A DNA stretch of 64,000 nucleotides, taken from assembly GCA_944393265.1 (NCBI GenBank), contig CALXZO010000004.1, forward strand, positions 1 through 64,000. The letters are read 5' to 3'. The stretch is from an uncultured Clostridia bacterium. GTDB taxonomy: Bacteria > Bacillota > Clostridia > TANB77 > UBA1234. The notes below the pieces were generated by a model. It saw only the letters and a program-made list of their open reading frames with translations. It was not told the origin of the DNA and searched no databases. The position numbers and the translations under genes were made by a program. Shown here one piece after another: positions 17,002 to 25,391 of the stretch; position 1 is the first letter of the stretch, and every line of letters begins with the position of its first letter.

Positions 17002-17085
17002 GCACGGGAACGGAGTTTTTGTCTATATATTTTTAATGCTATTTTTCGCCTTATAATTATATAAACAAAAGCTCCATCCCCGTGC
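17002..17085. repeat. Long imperfect inverted repeat
   Basis: Arms of 28 bp (17002-17029 and 17058-17085, beginning GCACGGG and ending CCCGTGC) differ at four positions, mostly transitions that keep G-U pairing. The loop is 28 bases. It lies in the 136-bp gap between a small membrane-protein gene and the ferredoxin gene. It could be a transcript-stabilising hairpin, an attenuator or a small MITE. Confidence 0.7.
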
Positions 17086-17097
17086 CTATCCTCGTAT

Positions 17098-17421
17098 CTA
17101 CTCAACAGAACCTGCTATAAATTTATCAAACATATACATTTCTATGCTAGTTATTTTCTTTTCATTATTATCATTATAACCATATTTAACAATAGTCTTA
17201 TACCCAAGTCCATTATATTCAATTAATCCTGTTTCCTCATACCAACTAATATTAAATATAGGTTCCTTAAAACTTTCTACTCTATTTATATCAATAGAAA
17301 GTATAACACAATATAATGTCGCTAAAATAATTAAAATAGATAAGATTATCTTTAATGTTTTCTTGCAAAATTTAGCTACTAATAGCATCGCTATTATCAA
17401 TAAAATAAAAATTCCTATCAT
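17098..17421 (-). CDS. Small membrane-anchored protein of the 'GLGY' family
   Basis: A 107-residue protein with two N-terminal membrane segments (about 2-20 and 25-44) and an outward C-terminal domain containing LIEYNGLGYKTIVKYG. The same Y-x-GLGY box is in the ICE proteins at 30563-31435 and 37612-38799. Function unknown. Confidence 0.65.
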   Translation of the reverse strand: MIGIFILLIIAMLLVAKFCKKTLKIILSILIILATLYCVILSIDINRVESFKEPIFNISWYEETGLIEYNGLGYKTIVKYGYNDNNEKKITSIEMYMFDKFIAGSVE

Positions 17422-17482
17422 ATATTTTCCCCCCTTAAATTACCGCTTGTTTATGCTATTATATAATAATTATTAAGCTTAT

Positions 17483-18994
17483 TTATTTTTTAATATCATT
17501 TAATGTCATTTCTGGAACGCCAATATATACATCTCTATTTTCATCTAAAGTATTACATTTTATTATTGTATAATCTTCATAATGGTATTCAATACTTCCA
17601 CCATCATCATAAGAAACTGCATCTGGCAAATCAAAATTTGCTTTTGATATTATTTCTTCCATTGTTATTTTATTATTTAAAAGCGCATCTCTTAAATCAT
17701 ATTCTTTGCCATTAATATTTATTTTAACATCCCCTGCAAAAGAAAATATATTGTATGAATACTTATCTGTTTCATCGTCAGAAATTATAGTTTTAATTTC
17801 TAAATCTTTTCTTTCATTAAATACTATTTCAAAATCTTTAACTTCAATACTTATTGCATCTATTTTTGCAGGATATGTTTCCATTATATTACCATTATAC
17901 GTTACCTTTACAATCGTTCCTACCATATAAATAGCATCATTATATTTCCCTAATCCTATCAAAATTTTATCTGACGATTTTCTTTCTTGTGAACCTTTTG
18001 CTGGCTCTACTATTATATATTCGGACTTTGATTCTATTACCTTTGCAAGAAAACTACTTGTATTAGTTTCTATTGCATTAAATAATATATATACATCATC
18101 ACATAATAAAACCATAGTCTTTTCATCTACATAGTCTATTGCAGCATTTAATAATTTTTCTGTATTTGTTTCGCCATTTAAATTTGGCACATATTCTTCT
18201 CCAATTAATCTATTTATAACGGCTGTAGGCTCACCACTTGACGCATAATCTATAACTGCAAAAGATTTACCATATAAAACTCCATTATACGAAATTAATT
18301 CTGTTGTAGATGTAAGTTTATCTGTTAAATTAGCATCTTTTAATTTAGTTCTATTTGTTTCTTTATTCTTTTCTATATTTTTGTTATATACACAAATACT
18401 AATATCTGGATATTCGTTGTTATTTGCTTGTAACATTACATATATATAATCATCTTTAATTTTCTTTATTAAATCATAATTAAAACGAGAATAAATATTT
18501 GTAGTTATTTTTCTATTCTCTTCATTTGCAAATTCATCCTTTGTATTATCTTTTATTACAGTAAATTCGTTTGTTTCTTTGTTATATTCTACTGTTGTTA
18601 AAATTTCATCTCCCTCGATTGTATATGTAACGATTTCTACTTTGTCTGATATCGCATTTTTATTGTATTTATTTGTATTATCTAAGAAGTCATCTAATAA
18701 ATTTATATTAAGAATATTCTCCATTTTAATATATACTTTTTCTTTTGAAGTTGTCTGTGCAAGTCCACTATTATAATCCTCTAGATTATTATATATTTCC
18801 ATTCCTAATATTTTAATTCCAATACCATCTCTATACCCAGTTTCTGAATTATGATCTAATTGATGATATTTTGTTATTGAATATAGCAATGCTTTATACT
18901 CTACACTACCTCCATCTTTTAAATGTAATGGAATAGGAATTAATAAAACCATTGCTAATATTATAATTAGTATTACTAAATTTTTCTTTTTCAT
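17483..18994 (-). CDS. Large membrane-anchored 'DGGSVEYKALLY' protein
   Basis: A 503-residue protein with an N-terminal membrane anchor (about 4-22) and an extracellular remainder. Two DGG boxes: KDGGSVEYKALLYSITKYH near the start and YDDGGSIEYHYEDYTIIK near the end. The protein ends LNDIKK. A close full-length paralogue is at 28857-30476 on the ICE with the same two boxes. Start at 18994 from GAAGGGTGAT; an upstream in-frame GTG is less likely. The family is common in Bacillota; function unknown. Confidence 0.72.
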   Translation of the reverse strand: MKKKNLVILIIILAMVLLIPIPLHLKDGGSVEYKALLYSITKYHQLDHNSETGYRDGIGIKILGMEIYNNLEDYNSGLAQTTSKEKVYIKMENILNINLLDDFLDNTNKYNKNAISDKVEIVTYTIEGDEILTTVEYNKETNEFTVIKDNTKDEFANEENRKITTNIYSRFNYDLIKKIKDDYIYVMLQANNNEYPDISICVYNKNIEKNKETNRTKLKDANLTDKLTSTTELISYNGVLYGKSFAVIDYASSGEPTAVINRLIGEEYVPNLNGETNTEKLLNAAIDYVDEKTMVLLCDDVYILFNAIETNTSSFLAKVIESKSEYIIVEPAKGSQERKSSDKILIGLGKYNDAIYMVGTIVKVTYNGNIMETYPAKIDAISIEVKDFEIVFNERKDLEIKTIISDDETDKYSYNIFSFAGDVKININGKEYDLRDALLNNKITMEEIISKANFDLPDAVSYDDGGSIEYHYEDYTIIKCNTLDENRDVYIGVPEMTLNDIKK

Positions 18995-19191
18995 GCAATC
19001 ACCCTTCACTTTATTATTTAGATGATTTTTGCTTTATACTTAGTTAGTATCTTTTCTAATAATTTTAGTCATTAGAAACATGTCTAATTCGCTTAATTTC
19101 ATGTTAGCTCTCTAGTCTGCAATACCACTAAATAGCAACCTCATACATTTTCATCTAACATATTAGACACTCGTAAAATAAAAAAGTTCCA

Positions 19192-19874
19192 CTATGTCTT
19201 GTCATTTGTCACATTTCCATCGCCAAACACGGGTATTGTTTCTCCTAGGTAAGTAGGTTTTGGTTTAAAAATACATTGTACAAAATCTTTATTTCTAGCT
19301 AATATTTCTCGTAATTCTCTATACAAAGCACCAACATATTGTCTCGGGTCTGATGAAACTCCGTACGCTTTTAATCCCAATTCATTTGCTATATATATAT
19401 AGCTCTATACAAATGATATTCTTGAGTAACTATAACTACACTTTCTGCCTTAAAAATTTCCTTAGCTCTATATATACTCTCATATGTAGAAAAACCTGCA
19501 TGATCCATAAATACATCTTCTGACGGCACACCTTGATTTATAGCATAGTCTTTCATCACATTAACTTCATCATGTTCTATTCTTCCATGATCACCCGTCA
19601 TGATTATTTTTGGCGCGACATTATTTTTATACAAATCTATGCTAACTTGTAATCTATATTCAAGCATTGGACTTGGCTTGTCTCCCCAAATCCCCGCGCC
19701 TAAAACAATTATGCAATCAATATTATCTAAATTTAAATATTGCTCGCTTATTAATATTTGATTTTTAGTAGAAGCTTTTACATGCCAATTTACAAAAAAA
19801 ATTATTGTGATTATAGCTAAAAAAATTATTCCAAGTATTAACAGTACTTTTTTTAATATTCTAAAATTTCCCAT
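19192..19874 (-). pseudogene. SanA/YdcF (DUF218) gene broken in a TA repeat
   Basis: The N-terminal anchor (about 8-30), IDCIIVLGAGIWGDKPSPML, IIMTGDHGR and the FMDHAGFSTYES motif match the intact ICE paralogue at 26107-26781. At about 19393-19404 the coding strand runs GC(TA)6GC and reads into TAG. Removing one TA restores IANELGLKAYG and the rest through to 19192. So a +2 slippage in a dinucleotide tract breaks or switches the gene. DUF218 proteins act in envelope barrier or peptidoglycan precursor metabolism. RBS GGAG 8 bases before the ATG at 19874. Confidence 0.8.
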
Positions 19875-20059
19875 AAAATTCACTCCAATAGTTTAATGTT
19901 TATTCGTCTTTTCCGTTTCTCGACTATTATCAATGAGATTAGAGCATATTGACACATATTTTTCTCTCTCATAAAAATTTTACTCATGATATACTGACTT
20001 TCAATATTTACTAACAGGCATGATATCATAAATCTAGCAAATTATAAAGTTTTTATTAT

Positions 20060-20088
20060 TTGTATAAACCATTTATTTATGTTATTAT
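20060..20088 (+). promoter_or_regulatory. Promoter of the radical SAM gene
   Basis: TTGTAT (20060-20065), 17 bp, TATTAT (20083-20088), about 22 bases before AAGGAG. Confidence 0.55.
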
Positions 20089-20118
20089 TATAGAAATACA
20101 TAATTCAAGGAGATTTAT

Positions 20119-20898
20119 ATGCGTTTTAAAAGAATTTATATAGAAATAACTAATGTATGTAATTTAAGTTGTAAATTTTGTAAACCACATACACGTAAAA
20201 ATAGATTCATGGAAGTACAAGAATTTGAAACAATCTTAAATAAAATTTCTTCATATACTTCATATATTTACCTTCATGTGAAAGGAGAACCTCTACTACA
20301 TCCAGAAGTTGACCGACTAATTAAAATCGCTTATGAGAAGGGCTTTAAAGTTAATTTGACTACAAATGCAACATTACTTTCAGAGCACTTAGAAATAACA
20401 AAATATCTAAGGCAAATTAATATTTCTTTTCATGCAACAAATGATGTTGAAATTTTAAAACTATCAAAAAAAATAACAGATTGTATTGTTAATTATAGAA
20501 TTTGGAATCTAAACGAAAACTCAGATGCTTTGAAATTAATAAAAAAAGAATTTTCAATCACTGAAGATATAACTTTCGATACTTCATCTAATTATACTTT
20601 AGGCCCGAATATATTTTTATCAACAGCTTCTAAATTCAAGTGGCCATCAGTCCATGATGCTAACTCATCAGATGGATATTGCCATGCACTAAAAGACCAA
20701 ATTGCAATATTAGTTGATGGTACTGTTATTCCATGTTGTTTAGACAACAACGGAGATATTAATTTAGGGAATATTTTTAATGAATCGCTCGAAGATATTT
20801 TAAGTAAAGAAAGAACTATAAAAATTTTGAAAAATTTCAAAAATCGAGTTGCAGTTGAAGCGCTGTGCAAAAAATGCACATATAAAAATAGATTTTAA
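20119..20898 (+). CDS. Radical SAM protein with a SPASM-like C-terminus
   Basis: A 259-residue protein. CNLSCKFC (CxxxCxxC, residues 14-21) binds the SAM-cleaving 4Fe-4S cluster. HVKGEPLLHPE is the GEP-type SAM-binding strand. The C-terminal Cys residues in GYCHALKD, VIPCCLDNNG and CKKCTYKNRF supply an auxiliary cluster as in SPASM/twitch proteins. Such enzymes modify peptides or act on unknown substrates. No precursor peptide gene is visible next to it. RBS AAGGAGATTT. Confidence 0.85.
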   Translation: MRFKRIYIEITNVCNLSCKFCKPHTRKNRFMEVQEFETILNKISSYTSYIYLHVKGEPLLHPEVDRLIKIAYEKGFKVNLTTNATLLSEHLEITKYLRQINISFHATNDVEILKLSKKITDCIVNYRIWNLNENSDALKLIKKEFSITEDITFDTSSNYTLGPNIFLSTASKFKWPSVHDANSSDGYCHALKDQIAILVDGTVIPCCLDNNGDINLGNIFNESLEDILSKERTIKILKNFKNRVAVEALCKKCTYKNRF

Positions 20899-20944
20899 AA
20901 AATTTTTATGCCAATGGGAACAGATAAGATTGACACCATTTTTT

Positions 20945-21505
20945 CTATTTTTTCTTAACTGAAAATCCAAATTTTCCAAGTCTATCTCCTAATGTATAAT
21001 ATTGTCCGTGAGAATATGCAATTAAGTCACTTTTTTCCAAACAAAATTTACCATTTTTGTCAATATATTTTTCATCAACATCTACGCATAACACTTTAGC
21101 TATTATCATATGATGTGACCCAAGTTCTTTAATTTCTTCAACCTTGCATTCAATATTTACTGGACTTTCTTTTATAAGTGGGCATTCAACTTCATTTGCC
21201 CTTTCTTTGGTTAATTTTAAAGTTTTAAATTTATCTACATTTCGACCACTTTTTACACCCGAAAAATCTGTTGCATATGCCAAATCTTTAGTTGTTAAGT
21301 TTATAACAAACTCCTTCTTATTTTTTATTATTTGATATGAATAGCGCTCTGGTCTAATAGATATATAAAGCATTGGTGGATCCGTACAAATCGTGCCAGT
21401 CCATGCAACTGTTATTATATTAGAATTTTCAAAATCGCCAATGCTTACCATTACTGCTGGCAGCGGATATAGCATTGTTCCTGGCTTCCATTTTAATTTT
21501 CCCAT
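20945..21505 (-). CDS. Flavoredoxin / flavin reductase-like FMN-binding protein
   Basis: A 186-residue protein of the flavin reductase-like domain: PLPAVMVSIGD, ITVAWTGTICTDPPMLYISIRP, VINLTTKDLAYATDFSG, SHHMIIAKV. It binds FMN and probably transfers electrons in anaerobic metabolism. The ATG at 21505 follows GGAGGTTTTT. Convergent with the radical SAM gene, with about 47 bp between stops. Confidence 0.87.
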   Translation of the reverse strand: MGKLKWKPGTMLYPLPAVMVSIGDFENSNIITVAWTGTICTDPPMLYISIRPERYSYQIIKNKKEFVINLTTKDLAYATDFSGVKSGRNVDKFKTLKLTKERANEVECPLIKESPVNIECKVEEIKELGSHHMIIAKVLCVDVDEKYIDKNGKFCLEKSDLIAYSHGQYYTLGDRLGKFGFSVKKK

Positions 21506-21523
21506 AAAAACCTCCATTTTTAA

Positions 21524-21552
21524 GCATAAAAAAATAGCATTTTTTAACGCTA
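21524..21552 (-). terminator. Terminator-like hairpin, first of a duplicated pair
   Basis: An AGCATT/AACGCT stem followed on the minus strand by seven T's. The 30-base block around it (including ACTTTTCAT) is repeated at 21765-21798 next to the tRNA remnant, so a duplication or an earlier integration is likely. Confidence 0.55.
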
Positions 21553-21680
21553 CTTTTCATCGATACCAACAAAGTAGTTATTTACAACTTTTGGCTCTCA
21601 TAACGACTGGTACAAGTATCAATCAAGTTGCATATAGATTACCAGATTATTTGATAAAAATCAATAAATACGCAAAAAAA

Positions 21681-21750
21681 AGTTGGTGTGAAGCAACTTT
21701 ACTGCCACATCACCCCAACTATTGACAAAGAGCCCTATTGACAAAGAACC
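21681..21750. repeat. Stem-loop plus tandem 16-bp repeat at the ICE border
   Basis: AGTTGGTGTGA (21681-21691) and TCACCCCAACT (21710-21720) form an 11-bp stem with one G-T mismatch. Directly after it CTATTGACAAAGAGCC and CTATTGACAAAGAACC stand in tandem (21719-21750). Confidence 0.7.
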
Positions 21751-21764
21751 CCGACTTTAGGCAC

Positions 21765-21792
21765 AAAAAAAGCAGCATTTTTCAATGCTACT
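21765..21792 (-). terminator. Terminator following the tRNA 3'-end fragment
   Basis: On the minus strand AGCATT-GAAAA-AATGCT is followed by CTTTTTTTG, 6 bases past the CCA of the tRNA-like fragment, as at the end of a real tRNA gene. Confidence 0.65.
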
Positions 21793-21798
21793 TTTCAT

Positions 21799-21826
21799 TG
21801 GTGGGCAGGGGTGGATGTGAACCACC
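21799..21826 (-). other. tRNA 3'-end fragment, probable left attachment site of the ICE
   Basis: Read on the minus strand: GGTGG, a 7-base loop TTCACAT, CCACC (T-arm), then CCTGCCC (3' acceptor strand), A and CCA. No 5' tRNA half (GGGCAGG...) precedes it. This is what remains when an element integrates into the 3' part of a tRNA gene; the rebuilt tRNA should lie at the other end, outside the window. The loop lacks the invariant A58, as expected for a displaced half. The tRNA species cannot be read. Confidence 0.6.
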
Positions 21827-21876
21827 CTTTTTTTAAACCCTTGCTACAAGTGTCTTTCCAAGCTTTCGATTTTTCG

Positions 21877-21913
21877 ATATCCCCGAAAATATCCCCGCTT
21901 TTAGAATATCCCC
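21877..21913. repeat. Three direct ATATCCCC repeats
   Basis: ATATCCCC at 21877, 21889 and 21906, between the tRNA fragment and the integrase stop. Position and spacing suggest integrase arm-type binding sites. Confidence 0.5.
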
Positions 21914-22034
21914 AAGCATTATTTTATATCCCACATTTTATCAACGTACATCTCATAATTTTTTCCTAAAGTATATTTACAATCTCTTTAGTTCTGAATT
22001 TAATTTATCATTATAATAGTATATTGTCAATATC

Positions 22035-23444
22035 TTATACACTTGATCCCATAGCCATTTGATTACTCATTTGCATCAATTTCATAATTTCATTTATTTT
22101 ATCAAGCATCATTACATTTGTTTCATTTATTTGTTGTTCATTTGGCTTTTCTTTTTTCTCATTTGTTTTAAACATTACTTCATTCATAATATCTTCATCT
22201 GTTAAGTGTATGTAATATTTATGAGTTGTTGTTATTTCCTTATGTCCCATTAGTACCTTTAGAACACTTTCTTTAACCCCTAGTTTTGCCATTAAACTTG
22301 CAAAGCTATGCCTTAATCCATAAGGTGTTATGTGTGGTAATTTCCATTTAGCAGTAAACTCTGGCATTTTATTAGTTAATATTTCTGATGTATAAGGTTC
22401 TCTGTTTCTATTTAAGAATACATATCCATCTTCTCTAAAATATTTTCCTAACCTCTTTTTTTCTTTCTCTTTAAATTCTCTAAGAACTTTATCATACTCC
22501 TTTCGAAGTGGTAATGTTCTATATGCCTCTTTGGATTTAAGTTCATCATCTATTTTTTTACCACCTATTATTTTATGGTTTTCATCATAAACTTTTACTA
22601 CCTTTACAGCATTATCAATTTTTATCATTGTCAACTCATCTTCGCTTTCAGCAAATTTAATTCTATTCCATTTTAAACCACAACCTTCTTCTGGTCTTAA
22701 ACCTAATGCCAAGTTAATATAAAATAGCATAGCAATTACTCTACCATCTCTTTCACAAGCACTTCTAAATTGTTCTTGTTGTTTTTCATTATAAAAATCA
22801 ATTTCTACTTTATTCGCTTCAGGCAATTCTATATCTCTTGCAAAGTTTTCTTGAATATATCCTTTCTTTTTGGAATAATCTAAAATTTGAGCTAATGCAC
22901 TTCTTAATCCTTTCAAAGTTTTAAATCCTAAATCAACTTTAGAATCAAATATTTTTTGAACAATTTCTAATGTAAGTTTATTAACTTTGTATTTTTCAAA
23001 GAAAACATTTAAATAACCGTGTGTCATACTTCGATAATACTCAAAAGTATTCATACTTATACCTCTGTTGTTTTCATTTTTATTAGTCTTTGCCAAAAGA
23101 AGATTTAACCATTCTTTTGAAACAGAAGTAAAATTCAAATTATTTTTTGTTTCGGCTACAATATCAGCTGAAACACTTTTTTCTAATTTCATCAGCTCTT
23201 TATTTGTTTCTGGTGAGAAAACAATTTTGTCTTCATCTCCTCTTAATTTCTTGTAGTATTTTTCATTTGCTTCCTTATATACCTTTTCTATTGCCTTATC
23301 TGGAGATGTAGAGCTATACTTTTGGATTCTATCTTTTGTTCCATCTTTATATACTAATTTAAGAGATGCTCTAAAACCATCTCTATATGGTATAACTGTT
23401 ACTTTAAACTGTTTGCTATTTTCATCTAATAAATCAAGTTTCAT
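22035..23444 (-). CDS. int: Tyrosine recombinase (ICE integrase)
   Basis: A 469-residue Tn916-type integrase. Arm-binding domain about 1-70, core-binding about 115-210, catalytic domain about 220-440: first Arg in LALGLRPEEGCGL, second in TPYGLRHSFASLM (the usual His of HxLR is Tyr here), GHKEITTTHKYY with His and the Tyr nucleophile. ATG at 23444 follows GGAGGG. It ends about 120 bp from the ATATCCCC repeats and 210 bp from the tRNA fragment, and is paired with the excisionase gene upstream. It integrates and excises the element. Confidence 0.94.
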   Translation of the reverse strand: MKLDLLDENSKQFKVTVIPYRDGFRASLKLVYKDGTKDRIQKYSSTSPDKAIEKVYKEANEKYYKKLRGDEDKIVFSPETNKELMKLEKSVSADIVAETKNNLNFTSVSKEWLNLLLAKTNKNENNRGISMNTFEYYRSMTHGYLNVFFEKYKVNKLTLEIVQKIFDSKVDLGFKTLKGLRSALAQILDYSKKKGYIQENFARDIELPEANKVEIDFYNEKQQEQFRSACERDGRVIAMLFYINLALGLRPEEGCGLKWNRIKFAESEDELTMIKIDNAVKVVKVYDENHKIIGGKKIDDELKSKEAYRTLPLRKEYDKVLREFKEKEKKRLGKYFREDGYVFLNRNREPYTSEILTNKMPEFTAKWKLPHITPYGLRHSFASLMAKLGVKESVLKVLMGHKEITTTHKYYIHLTDEDIMNEVMFKTNEKKEKPNEQQINETNVMMLDKINEIMKLMQMSNQMAMGSSV

Positions 23445-23472
23445 TTGTATCCCTCCATAATAAAATACTTTT

Positions 23473-23658
23473 CTATTTTTCGGCATATCCTGTATGAGTA
23501 TCTATCCAGAATTGAATTTTAGATTTTATTATTAAAGTTTTGCCCTTCAAGAAAATTGCAGGAAACTTGTGCATTTTGGTTATTCTTAACATTGTATTTC
23601 TTCCTACATTAAATAATTTGGCACATTCCTCAACTGATATAAATAATCTTTCATCCAT
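23473..23658 (-). CDS. xis: Excisionase (Xis), MerR-like HTH
   Basis: A 61-residue protein: SVEECAKLFNVGRNTMLRI (helix-turn-helix), then HKFPAIFLKGKTLIIKSKIQFWIDTH (wing), the pattern of Tn916 Xis. It directs excision together with the integrase, whose ATG lies 28 bp further on. Confidence 0.85.
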   Translation of the reverse strand: MDERLFISVEECAKLFNVGRNTMLRITKMHKFPAIFLKGKTLIIKSKIQFWIDTHTGYAEK

Positions 23659-24270
23659 TCTTTTACCTCCTTCATCTCGAAGTGGATATCCTATGTCTAA
23701 ATAATATTCACTTCGTAAAAATTACACAAAGGTGCAAAATTTTATATAACTTTACACCTTTGACTTTTTGAATTTATCTAATTAAAATTGAAATCTTACT
23801 TATGACTACACATATATGCCTTTTAATAAAAAAGACATAAATCTGTAGTCATAGCTTTTAAAAAAATCTCGAAATTAAAGCTGGTGTAGCAAACACCACA
23901 TAGGTCGAATCTTTATCATTCGCCTCCCCCCATTCAGACGGGCTTTATTTTTTGAAGTATCATTATTTTCCCAATATGATCATCGCCTACAACATTGCAA
24001 TTTGTTGTTTTCTATTTAATATATTCCTTTGTATGTGTCACTCATACGGAAGTTCTCTTGGCTTTCCTCTCCTCAAGGCATATTGGTAACGTACCTTAAT
24101 TTCTACTATTAACTTTTCAATGTTCAAACGAAAGGCAAATTTTGTAAACCTTATATTTACCCCTCTATATTAAGTACATCAATTCAACTATTAAAAAATT
24201 TACGGATGAATAAAAAAAATTTTAAAAAATTTAAAAGAGGTGCAAAATATGCACCCCTCATTCAAATTCC
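23659..24270 (-). promoter_or_regulatory. Structured leader/regulatory region upstream of xis-int
   Basis: About 610 bp without a full gene. AAAGGTG/CACCTTT (about 23728-23764), AGCTTT/AAAGCT (about 23857-23886) and GGTGT-AGCAA-ACACC (about 23882-23896) form stem-loops. On the minus strand GGGGGGAGGCGA precedes ATG at about 23922, giving a 14-codon peptide (MIKIRPMWCLLHQL). The pattern resembles an attenuator region controlling excision genes. Confidence 0.4.
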
Positions 24271-24489
24271 TTAATTTATACTATTAAAATATTTTTCGAA
24301 TTTTTCCTCTAAATCATCAAACAGTTCATAAACAGATAAAATTATTGTATTTTTCATATCAGTATTTTTTCTTGAAACCTTTGATATGTATCTTTCATAT
24401 CTTTCTATTATTTTCCATTTAGCTTCCTTATTACCTTTATTTGCTGAAAGAAAATCTTTAAAATTCAAATTATTGTTATACATATACAT
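24271..24489 (-). CDS. Helix-turn-helix protein, conjugative-transposon HTH_16 type
   Basis: A 72-residue protein with NFKDFLSANKGNKEAKWKIIERYERYISKVS in the pattern of the HTH_16 domain found beside sigma-like Orf7 in Tn916 relatives. Five bases after the sigma-like gene, so co-transcribed. Likely regulates excision or transfer genes. Confidence 0.72.
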   Translation of the reverse strand: MYMYNNNLNFKDFLSANKGNKEAKWKIIERYERYISKVSRKNTDMKNTIILSVYELFDDLEEKFEKYFNSIN

Positions 24490-24494
24490 TCCTC

Positions 24495-24911
24495 CTAATT
24501 CTTATCATCAATATTTTTCTTTATTTTCTTAACTGCTCTGCAGCATATTTCAGATGGTGTCGCACTTCTTTTACATCCAATTTCTATTTTAATTTCTTCA
24601 ATGCTCATTAAGTCTTTAAAACGCAAAGAAACTACTTTCTGCTCAATAGGCGAAAGTAGTTTCCTTGATTCAACAATATTAGGATTTTCTGCATTATCAA
24701 ATAGAGAGAATGATTCTTCAAATTCATCAGATGAGTCATCAACAAGAAGTTCGAATTTTTCAACTCCTTGCTCATCTTCCTCATTTAATATACATTCTTT
24801 TTTGCGAAGTTTTTCCTCCCTTAAATATTTTCTTTTAGCAGAAATGATTCTTCTTATTATTTCCTCATTACAAAATTCAACATAACTTTTCTTATAATCT
24901 TCAAAAAGCAT
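24495..24911 (-). CDS. Sigma-70 region 4-like regulator (Tn916 Orf7 type)
   Basis: A 138-residue protein with an acidic middle (VDDSSDEFEESF) and a C-terminal region 4 HTH: LLSPIEQKVVSLRFKDLMSIEEIKIEIGCKRSATPSEICCRAVKKI. In Tn916 the counterpart promotes excision gene transcription. It leads the operon with the HTH_16 gene. Confidence 0.8.
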   Translation of the reverse strand: MLFEDYKKSYVEFCNEEIIRRIISAKRKYLREEKLRKKECILNEEDEQGVEKFELLVDDSSDEFEESFSLFDNAENPNIVESRKLLSPIEQKVVSLRFKDLMSIEEIKIEIGCKRSATPSEICCRAVKKIKKNIDDKN

Positions 24912-25000
24912 ATTTACACCTCATTTTTTCAAATTTGGCTAATAGTCAAACTTGATTTAAAGGTGTAAAAAATATTAAATTCTTCCTCCTTTCATTTTTA

Positions 25001-25086
25001 ATGGTCAACGAAGTAGAGTTTTCTATTTGCACTTTTCATTTGTATCTTTCAAATTCTTTAGTAGCACCTCTAAATAAGTTGACCAT
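25001..25086. repeat. Inverted repeat upstream of the sigma-like gene
   Basis: ATGGTCAAC (25001-25009) and GTTGACCAT (25078-25086): a perfect 9-bp pair about 68 bp apart, possibly a paired operator. Confidence 0.5.
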
Positions 25087-25137
25087 CAACCATAGGTGCA
25101 TAATATATTTTCGATATATCCACTCTCAAGAAAAGTA

Positions 25138-25185
25138 GTAAAAATAGTAAATAAAGTAAAAAAAGTAAAAATGGTAAAAAAAGTA
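25138..25185. repeat. Six GTA units at an exact 9-bp period
   Basis: GTA occurs at 25138, 25147, 25156, 25165, 25174 and 25183, each followed by six A/T-rich bases. The regular spacing in the regulatory region between the sigma-like and Spo0A-like genes suggests iterons or a protein array site. Confidence 0.55.
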
Positions 25186-25252
25186 AGCTTAATTTTGTCC
25201 CATTTCTTTAACTTTTATGGTTATATATGTGTATAATATTGCTCAACTAATA

Positions 25253-25281
25253 TTCGACATATTCTGTCGTATTTTGTCGAA
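25253..25281 (+). promoter_or_regulatory. Cluster of Spo0A-box matches
   Basis: TTCGACA (25253-25259, reverse of the perfect 0A box), TGTCGTA (25265-25271, one mismatch) and TGTCGAA (25275-25281, perfect). They lie upstream of an extended -10 (TGATATACT, 25331-25339) and of the Spo0A-like gene. Confidence 0.6.
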
Positions 25282-25391
25282 CGATTTTTGAGCCAATTTG
25301 ACGCAAATTATAGAAAAATAGGTAATTCTATGATATACTGCGTTACAAATTTGAAACTTCAAGTTTCACAAAAGATTGGGGGATGATTTTT

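Noticed and set aside
19192-19874. Considered as another CGG-type frameshift
   Set aside because: The shift is +2 inside a TA repeat and there is no CGG.
21799-21826. Complete tRNA gene
   Set aside because: Only the T-arm and 3' acceptor are present; no D-arm, anticodon arm or 5' acceptor precede it.
25138-25185. CRISPR array
   Set aside because: Units of 9 bp without spacers; no cas genes in the window.
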